Positions 10,697 through 20,329 of a DNA stretch of 64,000 nucleotides are shown piece by piece. The notes beneath the pieces are model-generated. The model saw only the letters and a program-made list of their open reading frames with translations, had not been told where the DNA came from and searched no databases. The position numbers and the translations under genes are program-made. This stretch comes from Lumbricus terrestris (taxonomy: Eukaryota; Annelida; Clitellata; Crassiclitellata; Lumbricidae), in assembly GCA_949752735.1 (NCBI GenBank), contig OX457052.1, positions 36,018,619 through 36,082,618 on the forward strand, given 5' to 3'. Position 1 is the stretch's first letter, and each line of letters starts with the position of its first letter.

Positions 10697-11128
10697 TAGA
10701 TCAGCTGTAATGTATTATAATTATAGATTTAAAATGGCATTCTGAGTTCGATTTTCAATGAGACCTCACAGAAACGAAGTCTCGAAAACGCTTGTTTTAT
10801 ATAATCGGCTTATTTGGTACGCTAGCCTGGCTATTCAATAATTTATATGCAATAATGATTTTGCTATCGATCAATAGCAAGTTGTTAAATAATAACTTAT
10901 CGCACTAAAGAGCAACAAAAATACACAGAGTTTTCGACAGAATGCGCCTGAAAATTTGCATGTATACTATGTTGACGCGTACTCTACTTCCTTAACGTGT
11001 AAGATGTTTGATATTGGTGTACTGTAAAACACCTCTTAAACGTATTCAAACTTTGTTATATGATTATGTAGTAATTATCAGTTTATTTGGTTCGACCGTC
11101 GCAGCAATTACAATCCGTAGTCTTCAGC
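10697..11128. other. Gap with one GGTGT-box site
   Basis: AT-rich flank between the mariner-like element and the LTR element. Apart from the site at 11021-11062 nothing is recognised. Confidence 0.35.
11021..11062 (-). promoter_or_regulatory. TATA/GGTGT composite site
   Basis: The minus strand has TATAAC 27 nt before GGTGTTTTACAG, with CGTTTAAGA directly upstream. Confidence 0.4.
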
Positions 11129-11132
11129 GAAC
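11129..11132. other. Target-site duplication GAAC (left)
   Basis: GAAC directly precedes the 5' LTR and is repeated right after the 3' LTR at 19118-19121. A 4-bp duplication is usual for Ty3/gypsy-type integrases. Confidence 0.85.
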
Positions 11133-11176
11133 TGTGGCGATTTTGCCATGGTGATTATTTTTTTGTTGATTTGCGC

Positions 11177-11735
11177 TTTGCCACGCGCTGCCTCGTTTGT
11201 CACGTTTGCCTGCAACGCTTTGCCACGCCTTGCCACGCTTGCCACGTTTGCCACGTTTGCCTGCAACGCTTTGCCACGCCTTGCCACGCCTTGCCACGTT
11301 TGCCACGTTTGCTTGCAACGCGCTGCCACGTTTGCCACGCCTTGCCACGCTTGTCTGCAACGCTTTGCCACGCGTTGCCACGTGCTGCCACGCCTTGCCA
11401 CGCTGCCACATTTGCCGCGCTCTTGTTTACTCATTCGGCCTGCCTCACTTGGCCTGCCACACTTGCTTATTCATTTCTGGCTTGCCACACCTCGGCCTGC
11501 CACACTTATCTATTCATTTCGGCTTGCCACACTTCGGCTTGCCACACTTACTTATTCATTCCTGGCTTGCCACACCTCGGCCTGCCACACTTATCTATTC
11601 ATTTCGGCTTGCCACACTTCGGCTTGCCACACTTACTTATTCATTCCTGGCTTGCCACACCTTGGCTTGCCACACTTACTTATTCATTCCTGGCTTGCCA
11701 CACCTCGGTCTGCCACACTTACTTATTCATGCATC
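11177..11735 (+). repeat. LTR U3 minisatellites
   Basis: The first part is a dense array of TTGCCACGC/TTGCCACGTT words. The second is built of roughly 58-bp units of TTGCCACACTTCGG and TTATTCATTCCTGG type. The same array is at 16877-17435 in the 3' LTR. Upstream of a TATA box such arrays may serve as an enhancer, which is an inference. Confidence 0.8.
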
Positions 11736-11752
11736 CCGCCTTGCTGTGAGCC

Positions 11753-11759
11753 TATAAAA
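11753..11759 (+). promoter_or_regulatory. LTR TATA box
   Basis: TATAAAA lies in CCTATAAAAGAAGG about 620 bp into the LTR. It is a plausible RNA polymerase II promoter with a start near 11783-11788, which would make R+U5 about 1.6 kb. The equivalent site in the 3' LTR is 17453-17459. Confidence 0.6.
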
Positions 11760-12111
11760 GAAGGAGTACAGACACGGAAGTCAGCTTACAGCTCGGACGA
11801 CAGCTTAGCCTTATAGCTCGGAGGAAGTTAGTCGTCGTCAACGTCGTCGGAGGCTCAGTCAAGACAGTCGGAGAAGGGACTCGGAGAACGACGCAGGGTC
11901 TGCAGTTCGACGCCGGAGTTGTGCAGTCGGTCCGAAGTCAGCCGCATCGAGTCGGGAAGAGGTTCCTCGTTGCCGTCGGTGTCTTCGTGGGGCGTCAGTG
12001 TATTCAGCAGCGCCGTCGGTGTCTCCAGTCCGGTTCTAACTCTGACGTGAGCGCGGAAGCAGTGAAGGACGTACGCAGGAGAACGACAGAGGGAAACGTT
12101 CTTCTTCAACG

Positions 12112-13085
12112 GGCAGCCGCAGTCAGTGGCTCCGTCTTCGTCGTCGTCATCCTCGTCAGCGTACCCCCCTCGTCTCCTCGTCGGGCACCACCGCCCGTGG
12201 TTCGTTGCTGTCAGCGTCAGTAACGTCTTCAACGTCGTCGGGCAGCCGCTCTGCTAGCGGCTCCGCAGCCAGCCTCGTCATCGTCGTCATCCTCGTCAGC
12301 GTACCCCCCTCGTCTCCTTGTCGGGCACCACCGCCCGTGGTTCGTTGCTGCGAACGTCAACAGCGTCTTCAACGTCGTCGGGTAGCCGCAGTCAGTGGCT
12401 CCGTCTTCGTCGTCGTCATCCTCGTCAGCGTACCCCCTCGTCTCCTTGTCGGGCACCGCCGCCCGTGGTTCGTTGCTGTCAGCGTCAGTAACGTCTTCAA
12501 CGTCGTCGGGTAGCCGCAGTCAGTGGCTCCGTCTTCGTCGTCGTCATCCTCGTCAGCGTACCCCCCCCCCTCGTCTCCTTGTCGGGCACCACCGCCCGTG
12601 GTTCGTTGCTGCGAACGTCAACAGCGTCTTCAACGTCGTCGGGTAGCCGCAGTCAGTGGCTCCGTCTTCGTCGTCGTCATCCTCGTCAGCGTACCCCCTC
12701 GTCTCCTTGTCGGGCACCGCCGCCCGTGGTTCGTTGCTGTCAGCGTCAGTAACGTCTTCAACGTCGTCGGGTAGCCGCAGTCAGTGGCTCCGTCTTCGTC
12801 GTCGTCATCCTCGTCAGCGTACCCCCCCCCCTCGTCTCCTTGTCGGGCACCACCGCCCGTGGTTCGTTGCTGCGAACGTCAACAGCGTCTTCAACGTCGT
12901 CGGGTAGCCGCAGTCAGTGGCTCCGTCTTCGTCGTCGTCATCCTCGTCAGCGTACCCTCCCTCGTCTCCTTGTCGGGCACCGCCGCCCGTGGTTCGTTGC
13001 TGTCAGCGTCAGTAACGTCTTCAACGTCGTCGGGCAGCCGCTCTGCTAGCGGCTCCGCAGCCAGCCTCTTCGTCGTCGTCGTCCT
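12112..13085 (+). repeat. LTR tandem array with alternating 128/133-bp units
   Basis: Units start near 12112, 12240, 12382, 12510, 12643, 12771, 12903 and 13032. Two unit types alternate, one with TGCGAACGTCAACAG and one with TGTCAGCGTCAGTAA. The second and last units carry a distinct CAGCCGCTCTGCTAGCGG junction. Each unit holds a GTCGTCGTC stretch and a C-run of variable length. The array is duplicated in the 3' LTR at 17812-18786. Confidence 0.8.
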
Positions 13086-13416
13086 CATCATCGTACCCCC
13101 TGGACGTCAGGCCTGGTGACTCTGAACAGTTTGCTGTCAGGACGCGCTATCTGTTTGACAGGTTGTATACACAGATACGATTTTTACACCGGAGAAGGAA
13201 CTCCTCATTTTTGTTGAACTTTGTCGAAGATCATCGATTACAATTGGAAAGTAAAGTGAAGTTGTCTTTTCTTTCTTCAATTAAAGTCTCGGACAGACCG
13301 TGCGAGCCGGATCCTGCGGGCAATGTCAAGGCTTTAGGGTGGGCCATCCTGGTAAAATAGTCGACCCTGAGCCTCGTTCGGATAGGGCCATAAAGATCAG
13401 ACCCGGTTCCGTAACA

Positions 13417-13716
13417 AATTGGTACCAGAAGTGGGGTGACGTCACAAATTGGCACCAGCAAGTGGAGTGACGTCAAATTCGGCGGTCTTCGACAATTCGG
13501 CAACAAAGAAGTCCGGACACCAACAAATTGGCAGTTTGGTTTCGTGAAAGTCTTTGGTTTCGACAAAGCAGTGTCGTGGACTTCGACAAAGTCGTTGGAA
13601 AGGAACACAGCTGGCGGAACACGTAACAAATTGGTTCCAGACAGTGGGATTTTTGAGAACTTCGGTGGACTTCGGCAAAGTGAAATCGTGAGACGACTTT
13701 CAAGTTCCGGGAAAAG
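13417..13716 (+). other. 5' leader with three primer-binding-site-like copies
   Basis: The primary candidate, TGGTACCAGAAGTGGGGTGA, starts at 13420, three bases after the LTR end. Related copies start at 13450 (TGGCACCAGCAAGTGGAGTG) and 13632 (TGGTTCCAGACAGTGGGATT). The third is preceded by CGTAACAAAT, the same string found at the LTR/leader junction. The TGG start is as expected for pairing with a tRNA CCA end. I suspect a leucine tRNA but cannot confirm it. The rest is an untranslated leader to the ATG at 13717. Confidence 0.65.
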
Positions 13717-16700
13717 ATGGATGCAGCAGCTTTTCGAACGACATCGACGCCATGGACGAAAGGAGCGAGCGACTCTGAGATTGAGTCAATTCGACTTATG
13801 GCAGAAATCGATTTCGACGACTACAAGTCTCCGGAAAAGAAAGTGACTCTACCCTCGAGCAGAGACGTGAGTGGTACAGACGCAAAAGTCTTAGAAGAAG
13901 TCAGTCGCTTGGTGAGTGAAAGAAAGTCGACTCCCATGAAGCCTGGAAAATTCGACGGTACAGGGTCGTTGGAATCTTTCCTCGCGCAATTTGAAGTCTG
14001 TGCCCGTCATAACAAGTGGACTGGTGTGGACAAGGTGGATTTCCTTCGTTGTGCTTTGGATAAAGCTGCAACGCAACTGCTTTGGGATTTTGGAGCGAAG
14101 CAAGATGTTAATTACGAGCAACTCGTGGAGAGACTGAGACAACGCTACGGAGTGGAAGGACAAGCTGAGACCTTCCGTACGCAGTTATATTATCGCCGTC
14201 AACGCGTGGATGAAAGCTTGAGCGATCTTCTACATGACATTCGGCGTTTGGTTGTTTTGGCGTATCCGGTTCCTTCGAACGAAACAACCGAAATTGTTGC
14301 AAGAGACGCTTTCTTGGAAGCCATCCGTGATCGCGAACTCTCACTGAAGGTCAGAGAAAGGGAACCGCGTACCATTGATGAAGCATATCGAATGGCACTG
14401 CGTCTGGGAGCTTATCAGCAGATGGCTGATGTGGATGATCGTCGTCGGCCACTCAACCGAGTGCGCGGAACTCAAGAAGTTGAAACGGATTCGCGACTGC
14501 AGGCGCAGTTGGACAGTTTCTTCACAGCCCAACGGAAATGGCAAGAACAATTGGAGGAACGCATTTCGAGACAACTGAATGGACAGCGGAATCCTGTTCC
14601 GAGGAATGCAGCTTATGAATCGGTTGCCACAGCTCCGGGAAATTCTGGACGCGACCGGACCTGCTTCAAATGCGGGTTGGTCGGGCATATCGCTCGCCAG
14701 TGCCGTCGGTCTGGCCGACCAGTCAGTCAGTCGGATGGAACGACACCTGCCGACGTGGTTACCAATCACACTACACGTGAGAAGTCCGTGGTTCCTACCA
14801 ACAGCGCCATCTATGTTCGAGCTACCCTCCATGGACGATCGAGGACCTGTCTTATCGACACCGGTTCTGAAGTGAGTATAGTTCCTGCTGGTTATGTTGT
14901 GGGTCTTGAATTGCAGCCTAGCTCTCGGGTTCTTTTGGCTGCCAATGGTACTGAGATTCGAGTCCAGGGAGAACTGGTTGTTCCTTTGAAGTTTTGGCAT
15001 GGTTTTGAAATTTCCACTCGGTTCCTTGTTTCCGACCAGGTCTTTGAGCCTATGCTTGGTATGGAATGGTTGAGGGAAAATCGATGCCGTCTTGGGTTTG
15101 GAACAGGTGCTCTTTTTGTGGGAAGGAGGCGCATTGCATTAGTTAAGGGAACTGGATCTTCGTGGTGTAGACGTATTGTGGTTGCAGAGGAGGTGATTGT
15201 GTTCCCTGGGTCTCAATGTGATGTACAGTCGAAAACCTTGTATGATAGTTTAGCAGTATGTGCAACGGCCTTGATGACAGAAGAGGAGGAAAAGGAAATG
15301 TATTCCCCTGAAGTCTTAGATGAAAGTAAGATTGTGGAAGGTTTGATGGCTGATCTGCCAGATGATGTACCGTTGGAAGCAAAAGAGAAGATGGAATGTC
15401 TTTTGAAGACTAACAAAGACGTAGACTTAGATGGAACAATTTTAGTGGAACCTAAGATTGATACAGATGATGCTAGATCTGTTAAGAAGCCAGTAAGGAG
15501 ACAGCCATTTTTCTACAGGGAGACTGCTGTTGTTAAACCTGTGATAAATGAGAAGGAGTGTAGGCATAATGGCTATGAGATGAAACGTGACCACGATAAA
15601 CCACAGGGAAAAGTGCCAAACGCACTGAGTGTAGACCAGCAGGTTGTTGCCTGGATGTGCGAATCGTCCCAGGGACGAGAGAATAAAGTAGGTCATCGGG
15701 TTATGGTTGGAGTGAATGTGATTGCATTCATGATGGTTTTTCTTTTGGTTGCATCCGTTATGAATGGCGAATTGTGTTCGACATCGTGTTGTCTTGATAG
15801 CGTGTGGAGACAACACTTGGATTTGATTGGTTATCATTTGGACTGGATTGTCCGTGGTAATGTTTTGGTTTTGCAACGCTACAGCTTGGCAGCGCTGTAT
15901 AGTTTGTTGTTGCAAAATGTGTACAAGGTCTATGCCTTGGTGGTTACGATGTGTTGCAACGTTAGGAGGCATCGGATGTTGTCCTTAATTAGGTCACGCT
16001 CATTTCGGCTTGCCACACGATGTTTGTGTTCTGTAGCGTTGTGCTCCTGTAGGGTGTCACACGTCATAAGTCGCGCTTCTTTTGGCGCGTCGCACGCGGT
16101 TTCAGTGCGACGTGCGTGGGCGGGGTTCTGCACCTGCACTCAGCCGCCTATCTTTGGGACGCTTAATTTGTTGTTGACAAGGGCGCAGGGCGCAGTTAGA
16201 CATTGGAGCGTCAGCAGGATGGATCTCTCCACGATTCATTGCGAATTTTGCGGGCGCCTATACGCAGGCGATAGCGCCAAGGTGTCGCTACGGAGCCACA
16301 AGTACAGAAAACATCGAGAAGAAACTCTTAGAAGTAGGAGTATTAAAGCTTTCACGATGCAGGACACGAGTGCCGGGTCGACCGGATTGAATGTTGGAGA
16401 AGAAGAGGGACCGCCTCCGGACCCTTATGCGCCATCACTTGGTGAAGATAAAGAGTTAGTGATGTTTTTAGACAGTATTTTAAGTCCTGGAGAGGGTTCA
16501 TCACAGGCGGAGAATGGGTTGACAGCTTCATTGCTGGAGGAGATTACCTGGCGTGCGAGCATGCAGCCAGAAGGCGCCTCCGTGGAAGAGTTTGCGGAGG
16601 CGGTGATAAAAGAGTACCCAGGCTGCCCCAAGTGGGCCTGTGAGGCAGTACTGAGGGGACTGCGTCGTCGTGGAAGGGAAGAGCTGCACACCCCTGAACT

Positions 16701-16731
16701 TTTCTTCCAGGATGAAGAAGCTCAGCCGTGA
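13717..16731 (+). CDS. gag-pro: Gag-protease polyprotein with fused unknown tail
   Basis: This single 1004-codon frame encodes the structural and protease part of the LTR element. Residues about 76-235 are a retrotransposon Gag core (GKFDGTGSLESFLAQFE, then a LWDFGAK...YEQLVERLRQRYG block). C316, C319, H324 and C329 form a CX2CX4HX4C RNA-binding zinc knuckle. D381-T-G-S is the catalytic start of an aspartic protease that runs to about residue 455. Residues 578-590 (KIDTDDARSVKKPVRR) resemble the start of a Ty3/gypsy reverse transcriptase. By residues 630-638 the protein already resembles the very end of RNase H (PNALS). Reverse transcriptase and nearly all RNase H are thus deleted in frame, and no integrase motif is seen. 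A hydrophobic segment lies at about 662-685. Residues 835-1004 form a separate module (see 16219-16731). The first in-frame ATG after the leader was taken as start. Confidence 0.88.
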   Translation: MDAAAFRTTSTPWTKGASDSEIESIRLMAEIDFDDYKSPEKKVTLPSSRDVSGTDAKVLEEVSRLVSERKSTPMKPGKFDGTGSLESFLAQFEVCARHNKWTGVDKVDFLRCALDKAATQLLWDFGAKQDVNYEQLVERLRQRYGVEGQAETFRTQLYYRRQRVDESLSDLLHDIRRLVVLAYPVPSNETTEIVARDAFLEAIRDRELSLKVREREPRTIDEAYRMALRLGAYQQMADVDDRRRPLNRVRGTQEVETDSRLQAQLDSFFTAQRKWQEQLEERISRQLNGQRNPVPRNAAYESVATAPGNSGRDRTCFKCGLVGHIARQCRRSGRPVSQSDGTTPADVVTNHTTREKSVVPTNSAIYVRATLHGRSRTCLIDTGSEVSIVPAGYVVGLELQPSSRVLLAANGTEIRVQGELVVPLKFWHGFEISTRFLVSDQVFEPMLGMEWLRENRCRLGFGTGALFVGRRRIALVKGTGSSWCRRIVVAEEVIVFPGSQCDVQSKTLYDSLAVCATALMTEEEEKEMYSPEVLDESKIVEGLMADLPDDVPLEAKEKMECLLKTNKDVDLDGTILVEPKIDTDDARSVKKPVRRQPFFYRETAVVKPVINEKECRHNGYEMKRDHDKPQGKVPNALSVDQQVVAWMCESSQGRENKVGHRVMVGVNVIAFMMVFLLVASVMNGELCSTSCCLDSVWRQHLDLIGYHLDWIVRGNVLVLQRYSLAALYSLLLQNVYKVYALVVTMCCNVRRHRMLSLIRSRSFRLATRCLCSVALCSCRVSHVISRASFGASHAVSVRRAWAGFCTCTQPPIFGTLNLLLTRAQGAVRHWSVSRMDLSTIHCEFCGRLYAGDSAKVSLRSHKYRKHREETLRSRSIKAFTMQDTSAGSTGLNVGEEEGPPPDPYAPSLGEDKELVMFLDSILSPGEGSSQAENGLTASLLEEITWRASMQPEGASVEEFAEAVIKEYPGCPKWACEAVLRGLRRRGREELHTPELFFQDEEAQP
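16000..16017 (+). repeat. LTR minisatellite word inside the coding region
   Basis: CATTTCGGCTTGCCACAC is the repeat word of the LTR (for example near 11515-11531). It appears once within the fused tail of the polyprotein. It hints that LTR sequence was copied into the interior during formation of this element. Confidence 0.55.
16219..16731 (+). CDS. 170-residue C2H2-like finger module (C-terminal part of the polyprotein)
   Basis: The in-frame ATG at 16219 has A at -3 and G at +4, a strong start context, so this part could also be made separately from a spliced or internal transcript. C842, C845, H861 and H866 form a CX2CX15HX4H arrangement, a variant of the classical C2H2 finger spacing, followed by a basic stretch. 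The remainder is acidic with an EEG-PPPDPYAP segment and helical-looking C-terminal blocks rich in Glu and Arg. I recognise no family. It could be a captured host or transposon zinc-finger exon with a nucleic-acid-binding or accessory role, which is inferred only from the finger. Confidence 0.5.
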   Translation: MDLSTIHCEFCGRLYAGDSAKVSLRSHKYRKHREETLRSRSIKAFTMQDTSAGSTGLNVGEEEGPPPDPYAPSLGEDKELVMFLDSILSPGEGSSQAENGLTASLLEEITWRASMQPEGASVEEFAEAVIKEYPGCPKWACEAVLRGLRRRGREELHTPELFFQDEEAQP

Positions 16732-16832
16732 GTGAACGTTTATTTTGAGTTGCTGCACTGTTTGATTAGCAATAATTGATGTTTGACTCCTCGAAAAATG
16801 AGGACATTTTTTTAAAATGACTGGTGAGAGAT
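16732..16832 (+). other. 3' untranslated end with weak polypurine stretch
   Basis: GGTGAGAGA (16823-16831) directly precedes the 3' LTR and is the only purine run that could prime plus-strand synthesis. It is shorter than in most LTR elements. Confidence 0.4.
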
Positions 16833-19117
16833 TGTGGCGATTTTGCCATGGTGATTATTTTTTTGTTGATTTGCGCTTTGCCACGCGCTGCCTCGTTTGT
16901 CACGTTTGCCTGCAACGCTTTGCCACGCCTTGCCACGCTTGCCACGTTTGCCACGTTTGCCTGCAACGCTTTGCCACGCCTTGCCACGCCTTGCCACGTT
17001 TGCCACGTTTGCTTGCAACGCGCTGCCACGTTTGCCACGCCTTGCCACGCTTGTCTGCAACGCTTTGCCACGCGTTGCCACGTGCTGCCACGCCTTGCCA
17101 CGCTGCCACATTTGCCGCGCTCTTGTTTACTCATTCGGCCTGCCTCACTTGGCCTGCCACACTTGCTTATTCATTTCTGGCTTGCCACACCTCGGCCTGC
17201 CACACTTATCTATTCATTTCGGCTTGCCACACTTCGGCTTGCCACACTTACTTATTCATTCCTGGCTTGCCACACCTCGGCCTGCCACACTTATCTATTC
17301 ATTTCGGCTTGCCACACTTCGGCTTGCCACACTTACTTATTCATTCCTGGCTTGCCACACCTTGGCTTGCCACACTTACTTATTCATTCCTGGCTTGCCA
17401 CACCTCGGTCTGCCACACTTACTTATTCATGCATCCCGCCTTGCTGTGAGCCTATAAAAGAAGGAGTACAGACACGGAAGTCAGCTTACAGCTCGGACGA
17501 CAGCTTAGCCTTATAGCTCGGAGGAAGTTAGTCGTCGTCAACGTCGTCGGAGGCTCAGTCAAGACAGTCGGAGAAGGGACTCGGAGAACGACGCAGGGTC
17601 TGCAGTTCGACGCCGGAGTTGTGCAGTCGGTCCGAAGTCAGCCGCATCGAGTCGGGAAGAGGTTCCTCGTTGCCGTCGGTGTCTTCGTGGGGCGTCAGTG
17701 TATTCAGCAGCGCCGTCGGTGTCTCCAGTCCGGTTCTAACTCTGACGTGAGCGCGGAAGCAGTGAAGGACGTACGCAGGAGAACGACAGAGGGAAACGTT
17801 CTTCTTCAACGGGCAGCCGCAGTCAGTGGCTCCGTCTTCGTCGTCGTCATCCTCGTCAGCGTACCCCCCTCGTCTCCTCGTCGGGCACCACCGCCCGTGG
17901 TTCGTTGCTGTCAGCGTCAGTAACGTCTTCAACGTCGTCGGGCAGCCGCTCTGCTAGCGGCTCCGCAGCCAGCCTCGTCATCGTCGTCATCCTCGTCAGC
18001 GTACCCCCCTCGTCTCCTTGTCGGGCACCACCGCCCGTGGTTCGTTGCTGCGAACGTCAACAGCGTCTTCAACGTCGTCGGGTAGCCGCAGTCAGTGGCT
18101 CCGTCTTCGTCGTCGTCATCCTCGTCAGCGTACCCCCTCGTCTCCTTGTCGGGCACCGCCGCCCGTGGTTCGTTGCTGTCAGCGTCAGTAACGTCTTCAA
18201 CGTCGTCGGGTAGCCGCAGTCAGTGGCTCCGTCTTCGTCGTCGTCATCCTCGTCAGCGTACCCCCCCCCTCGTCTCCTTGTCGGGCACCACCGCCCGTGG
18301 TTCGTTGCTGCGAACGTCAACAGCGTCTTCAACGTCGTCGGGTAGCCGCAGTCAGTGGCTCCGTCTTCGTCGTCGTCATCCTCGTCAGCGTACCCCCTCG
18401 TCTCCTTGTCGGGCACCGCCGCCCGTGGTTCGTTGCTGTCAGCGTCAGTAACGTCTTCAACGTCGTCGGGTAGCCGCAGTCAGTGGCTCCGTCTTCGTCG
18501 TCGTCATCCTCGTCAGCGTACCCCCCCCCCCCTCGTCTCCTTGTCGGGCACCACCGCCCGTGGTTCGTTGCTGCGAACGTCAACAGCGTCTTCAACGTCG
18601 TCGGGTAGCCGCAGTCAGTGGCTCCGTCTTCGTCGTCGTCATCCTCGTCAGCGTACCCTCCCTCGTCTCCTTGTCGGGCACCGCCGCCCGTGGTTCGTTG
18701 CTGTCAGCGTCAGTAACGTCTTCAACGTCGTCGGGCAGCCGCTCTGCTAGCGGCTCCGCAGCCAGCCTCTTCGTCGTCGTCGTCCTCATCATCGTACCCC
18801 CTGGACGTCAGGCCTGGTGACTCTGAACAGTTTGCTGTCAGGACGCGCTATCTGTTTGACAGGTTGTATACACAGATACGATTTTTACACCGGAGAAGGA
18901 ACTCCTCATTTTTGTTGAACTTTGTCGAAGATCATCGATTACAATTGGAAAGTAAAGTGAAGTTGTCTTTTCTTTCTTCAATTAAAGTCTCGGACAGACC
19001 GTGCGAGCCGGATCCTGCGGGCAATGTCAAGGCTTTAGGGTGGGCCATCCTGGTAAAATAGTCGACCCTGAGCCTCGTTCGGATAGGGCCATAAAGATCA
19101 GACCCGGTTCCGTAACA
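16833..19117 (+). repeat. 3' LTR
   Basis: It matches the 5' LTR over its full length (2285 versus 2284 bp), starts TGTGGCGATTTTGCC and ends GGTTCCGTAACA. By eye the copies differ in the C-run lengths of the tandem array only. It is followed immediately by GAAC, the right target duplication. Confidence 0.93.
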
Positions 19118-19148
19118 GAACTTACACTGACATTTGAGTCAATTAAAC

Positions 19149-20043
19149 ATCATAGATTGAGAATTCACATAATATTTTATAACGAATATTAAGATTTTAA
19201 AATATTGACGAATATTAACGAATATTAAAACTGCCAACGAATATTATATTCGTAAAATATTATGTTCCTTCAAGAAATTCTTTATTATTGTTCTACCAAG
19301 AAATTCTGTATTCTTAGTTTTTATTTTGTAATTTATGAAAAATTAAAATGTTTAGCTTTTACTGGATAAATTGTACAAAATCGCGTTAGCCTACGCATAG
19401 GCCTATATCAGTAAGTGACAATAACTTTAATAGATTTATTGTTAAAAACTTCAATGTCTCTGCTGGGTCTGGCCAATGTGGGCATACGGCATTCATATCG
19501 GGAGCGCTTCTGAGTAGTCCCCTTGAAGAAGCGCTATATAAATTCTTGAATGAATGAATGGATATCACATTAAATACTTAATGTTAGTCACTTTGTCTGA
19601 CTTCTGGCCACCCTCCGCAACTGAAAAGAGACAGAGTTGGCAAGTAGCAGTAATAGTAGGCCAAAACTAACAATAAACTGTAACTGCCTATAATAGTAAC
19701 TGCAAATTGGTAAAGTAATTTTATATCAGTGTAGCAGGATGAGTAGATATAAATACCAACGAAAGAAATAGACTTATAGTGCCAGATTACAAGTAAAAAT
19801 TATCCCAATCTCAGTATGTTAAGCGCATTGCATATTTTTATTCAGTCTTGCCCTGGACACGAGTGAATGTCGTAGAGACATGCAGAAACTTAAACTGCTT
19901 AATACCGAGTAATATTGCGGTCTCGATCCTTCATCTAAGTTCGTTAACCAATATTTGCGAATATTTACGAATATTAATTTTTTTTATATTCACGAATATT
20001 TACGAATATTAAACCCTAAAGTCACGAATACTCAATCTATGAT
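19149..20043. mobile_element. Candidate TIR element (about 0.9 kb)
   Basis: ATCATAGATTGAGAATTC at 19149-19166 is matched in reverse complement at 20026-20043 with one mismatch. Inside each end are clusters of CGAATATT words (19180-19265 and 19950-20015). No transposase is present and no convincing target duplication is visible, so the superfamily is unknown. A LINE-A tail (19487-19560) sits inside it. Confidence 0.45.
19487..19560 (+). mobile_element. LINE-A 3' tail fragment
   Basis: It contains CGGGAGCGCTTCTGAGTAG, GAAGCGCTATATAAAT and a GAATGAATG tail, the standard LINE-A 3' end. It is nested in the candidate TIR element. Confidence 0.7.
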
Positions 20044-20329
20044 TATACATTGTACCACAACCTAATGGTCCTCTGAAGACAATTGTACAATGGTGCCTAA
20101 TTAGTTTACATGTATGGGTGAGCTAGGTAAGCATCGCCATTGCTCTGAGTGGTGCCAGTCAAGGTGCTGTCCAGAGAAAAAGGGAGACGACACCAATTTC
20201 TTTGCTATGACCCAAGATCGTTTAACCTCGTTTAACCAAAGACAGAATAAGTCCGCATTTGGCTAGCACGAGATTTAGCCTAAGTGTACTCGACTTTGAT
20301 TTCACAGCTCCAGCATATGAAGACAAGTG

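Larger units (their letters stand above)
11133..13416 (+). repeat. 5' LTR
   Basis: It begins TGTGGCGATTTTGCC and ends GGTTCCGTAACA. Inside, in order, are a TTGCCACG-rich block (about 11177-11410), TTGCCACAC/TTATTCATTC tandem repeats (about 11430-11735), a TATA box at 11753 and a tandem array of 128-133 bp units (12112-13085). A possible ATTAAA polyadenylation signal lies at 13280. Compared with the 3' LTR I see differences only in the lengths of C-runs inside the array. Frames in all phases here are translations of repeats. Confidence 0.93.
11133..19117 (+). mobile_element. Non-autonomous Ty3/gypsy-type LTR retrotransposon
   Basis: The element is 7985 bp long and flanked by a 4-bp target duplication GAAC (11129-11132 and 19118-19121). 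It has 2284-bp and 2285-bp LTRs with TG...CA ends, a primer-binding-site region, one 1004-codon frame (gag, protease, unrelated tail) and a weak purine stretch before the 3' LTR. Reverse transcriptase, RNase H and integrase are missing except for short edges. The 4-bp duplication and the Gag/protease style place it near Ty3/gypsy. The near identity of the LTRs indicates recent insertion or recent homogenisation, so it was presumably mobilised in trans by an autonomous relative. Confidence 0.92.

Noticed and set aside
11087..13119. Multiple 65-220-codon frames across the LTRs (and repeated at 16817-18820)
   Set aside because: They are duplicated exactly in both LTRs, occur in overlapping phases and translate minisatellites. 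None has a recognisable domain.
15600..16200. Envelope-like gene in the LTR element, suggested by a hydrophobic segment
   Set aside because: There is one hydrophobic stretch only, without a recognisable signal peptide, fusion or surface domain. It could be a chance reading of deleted pol sequence.
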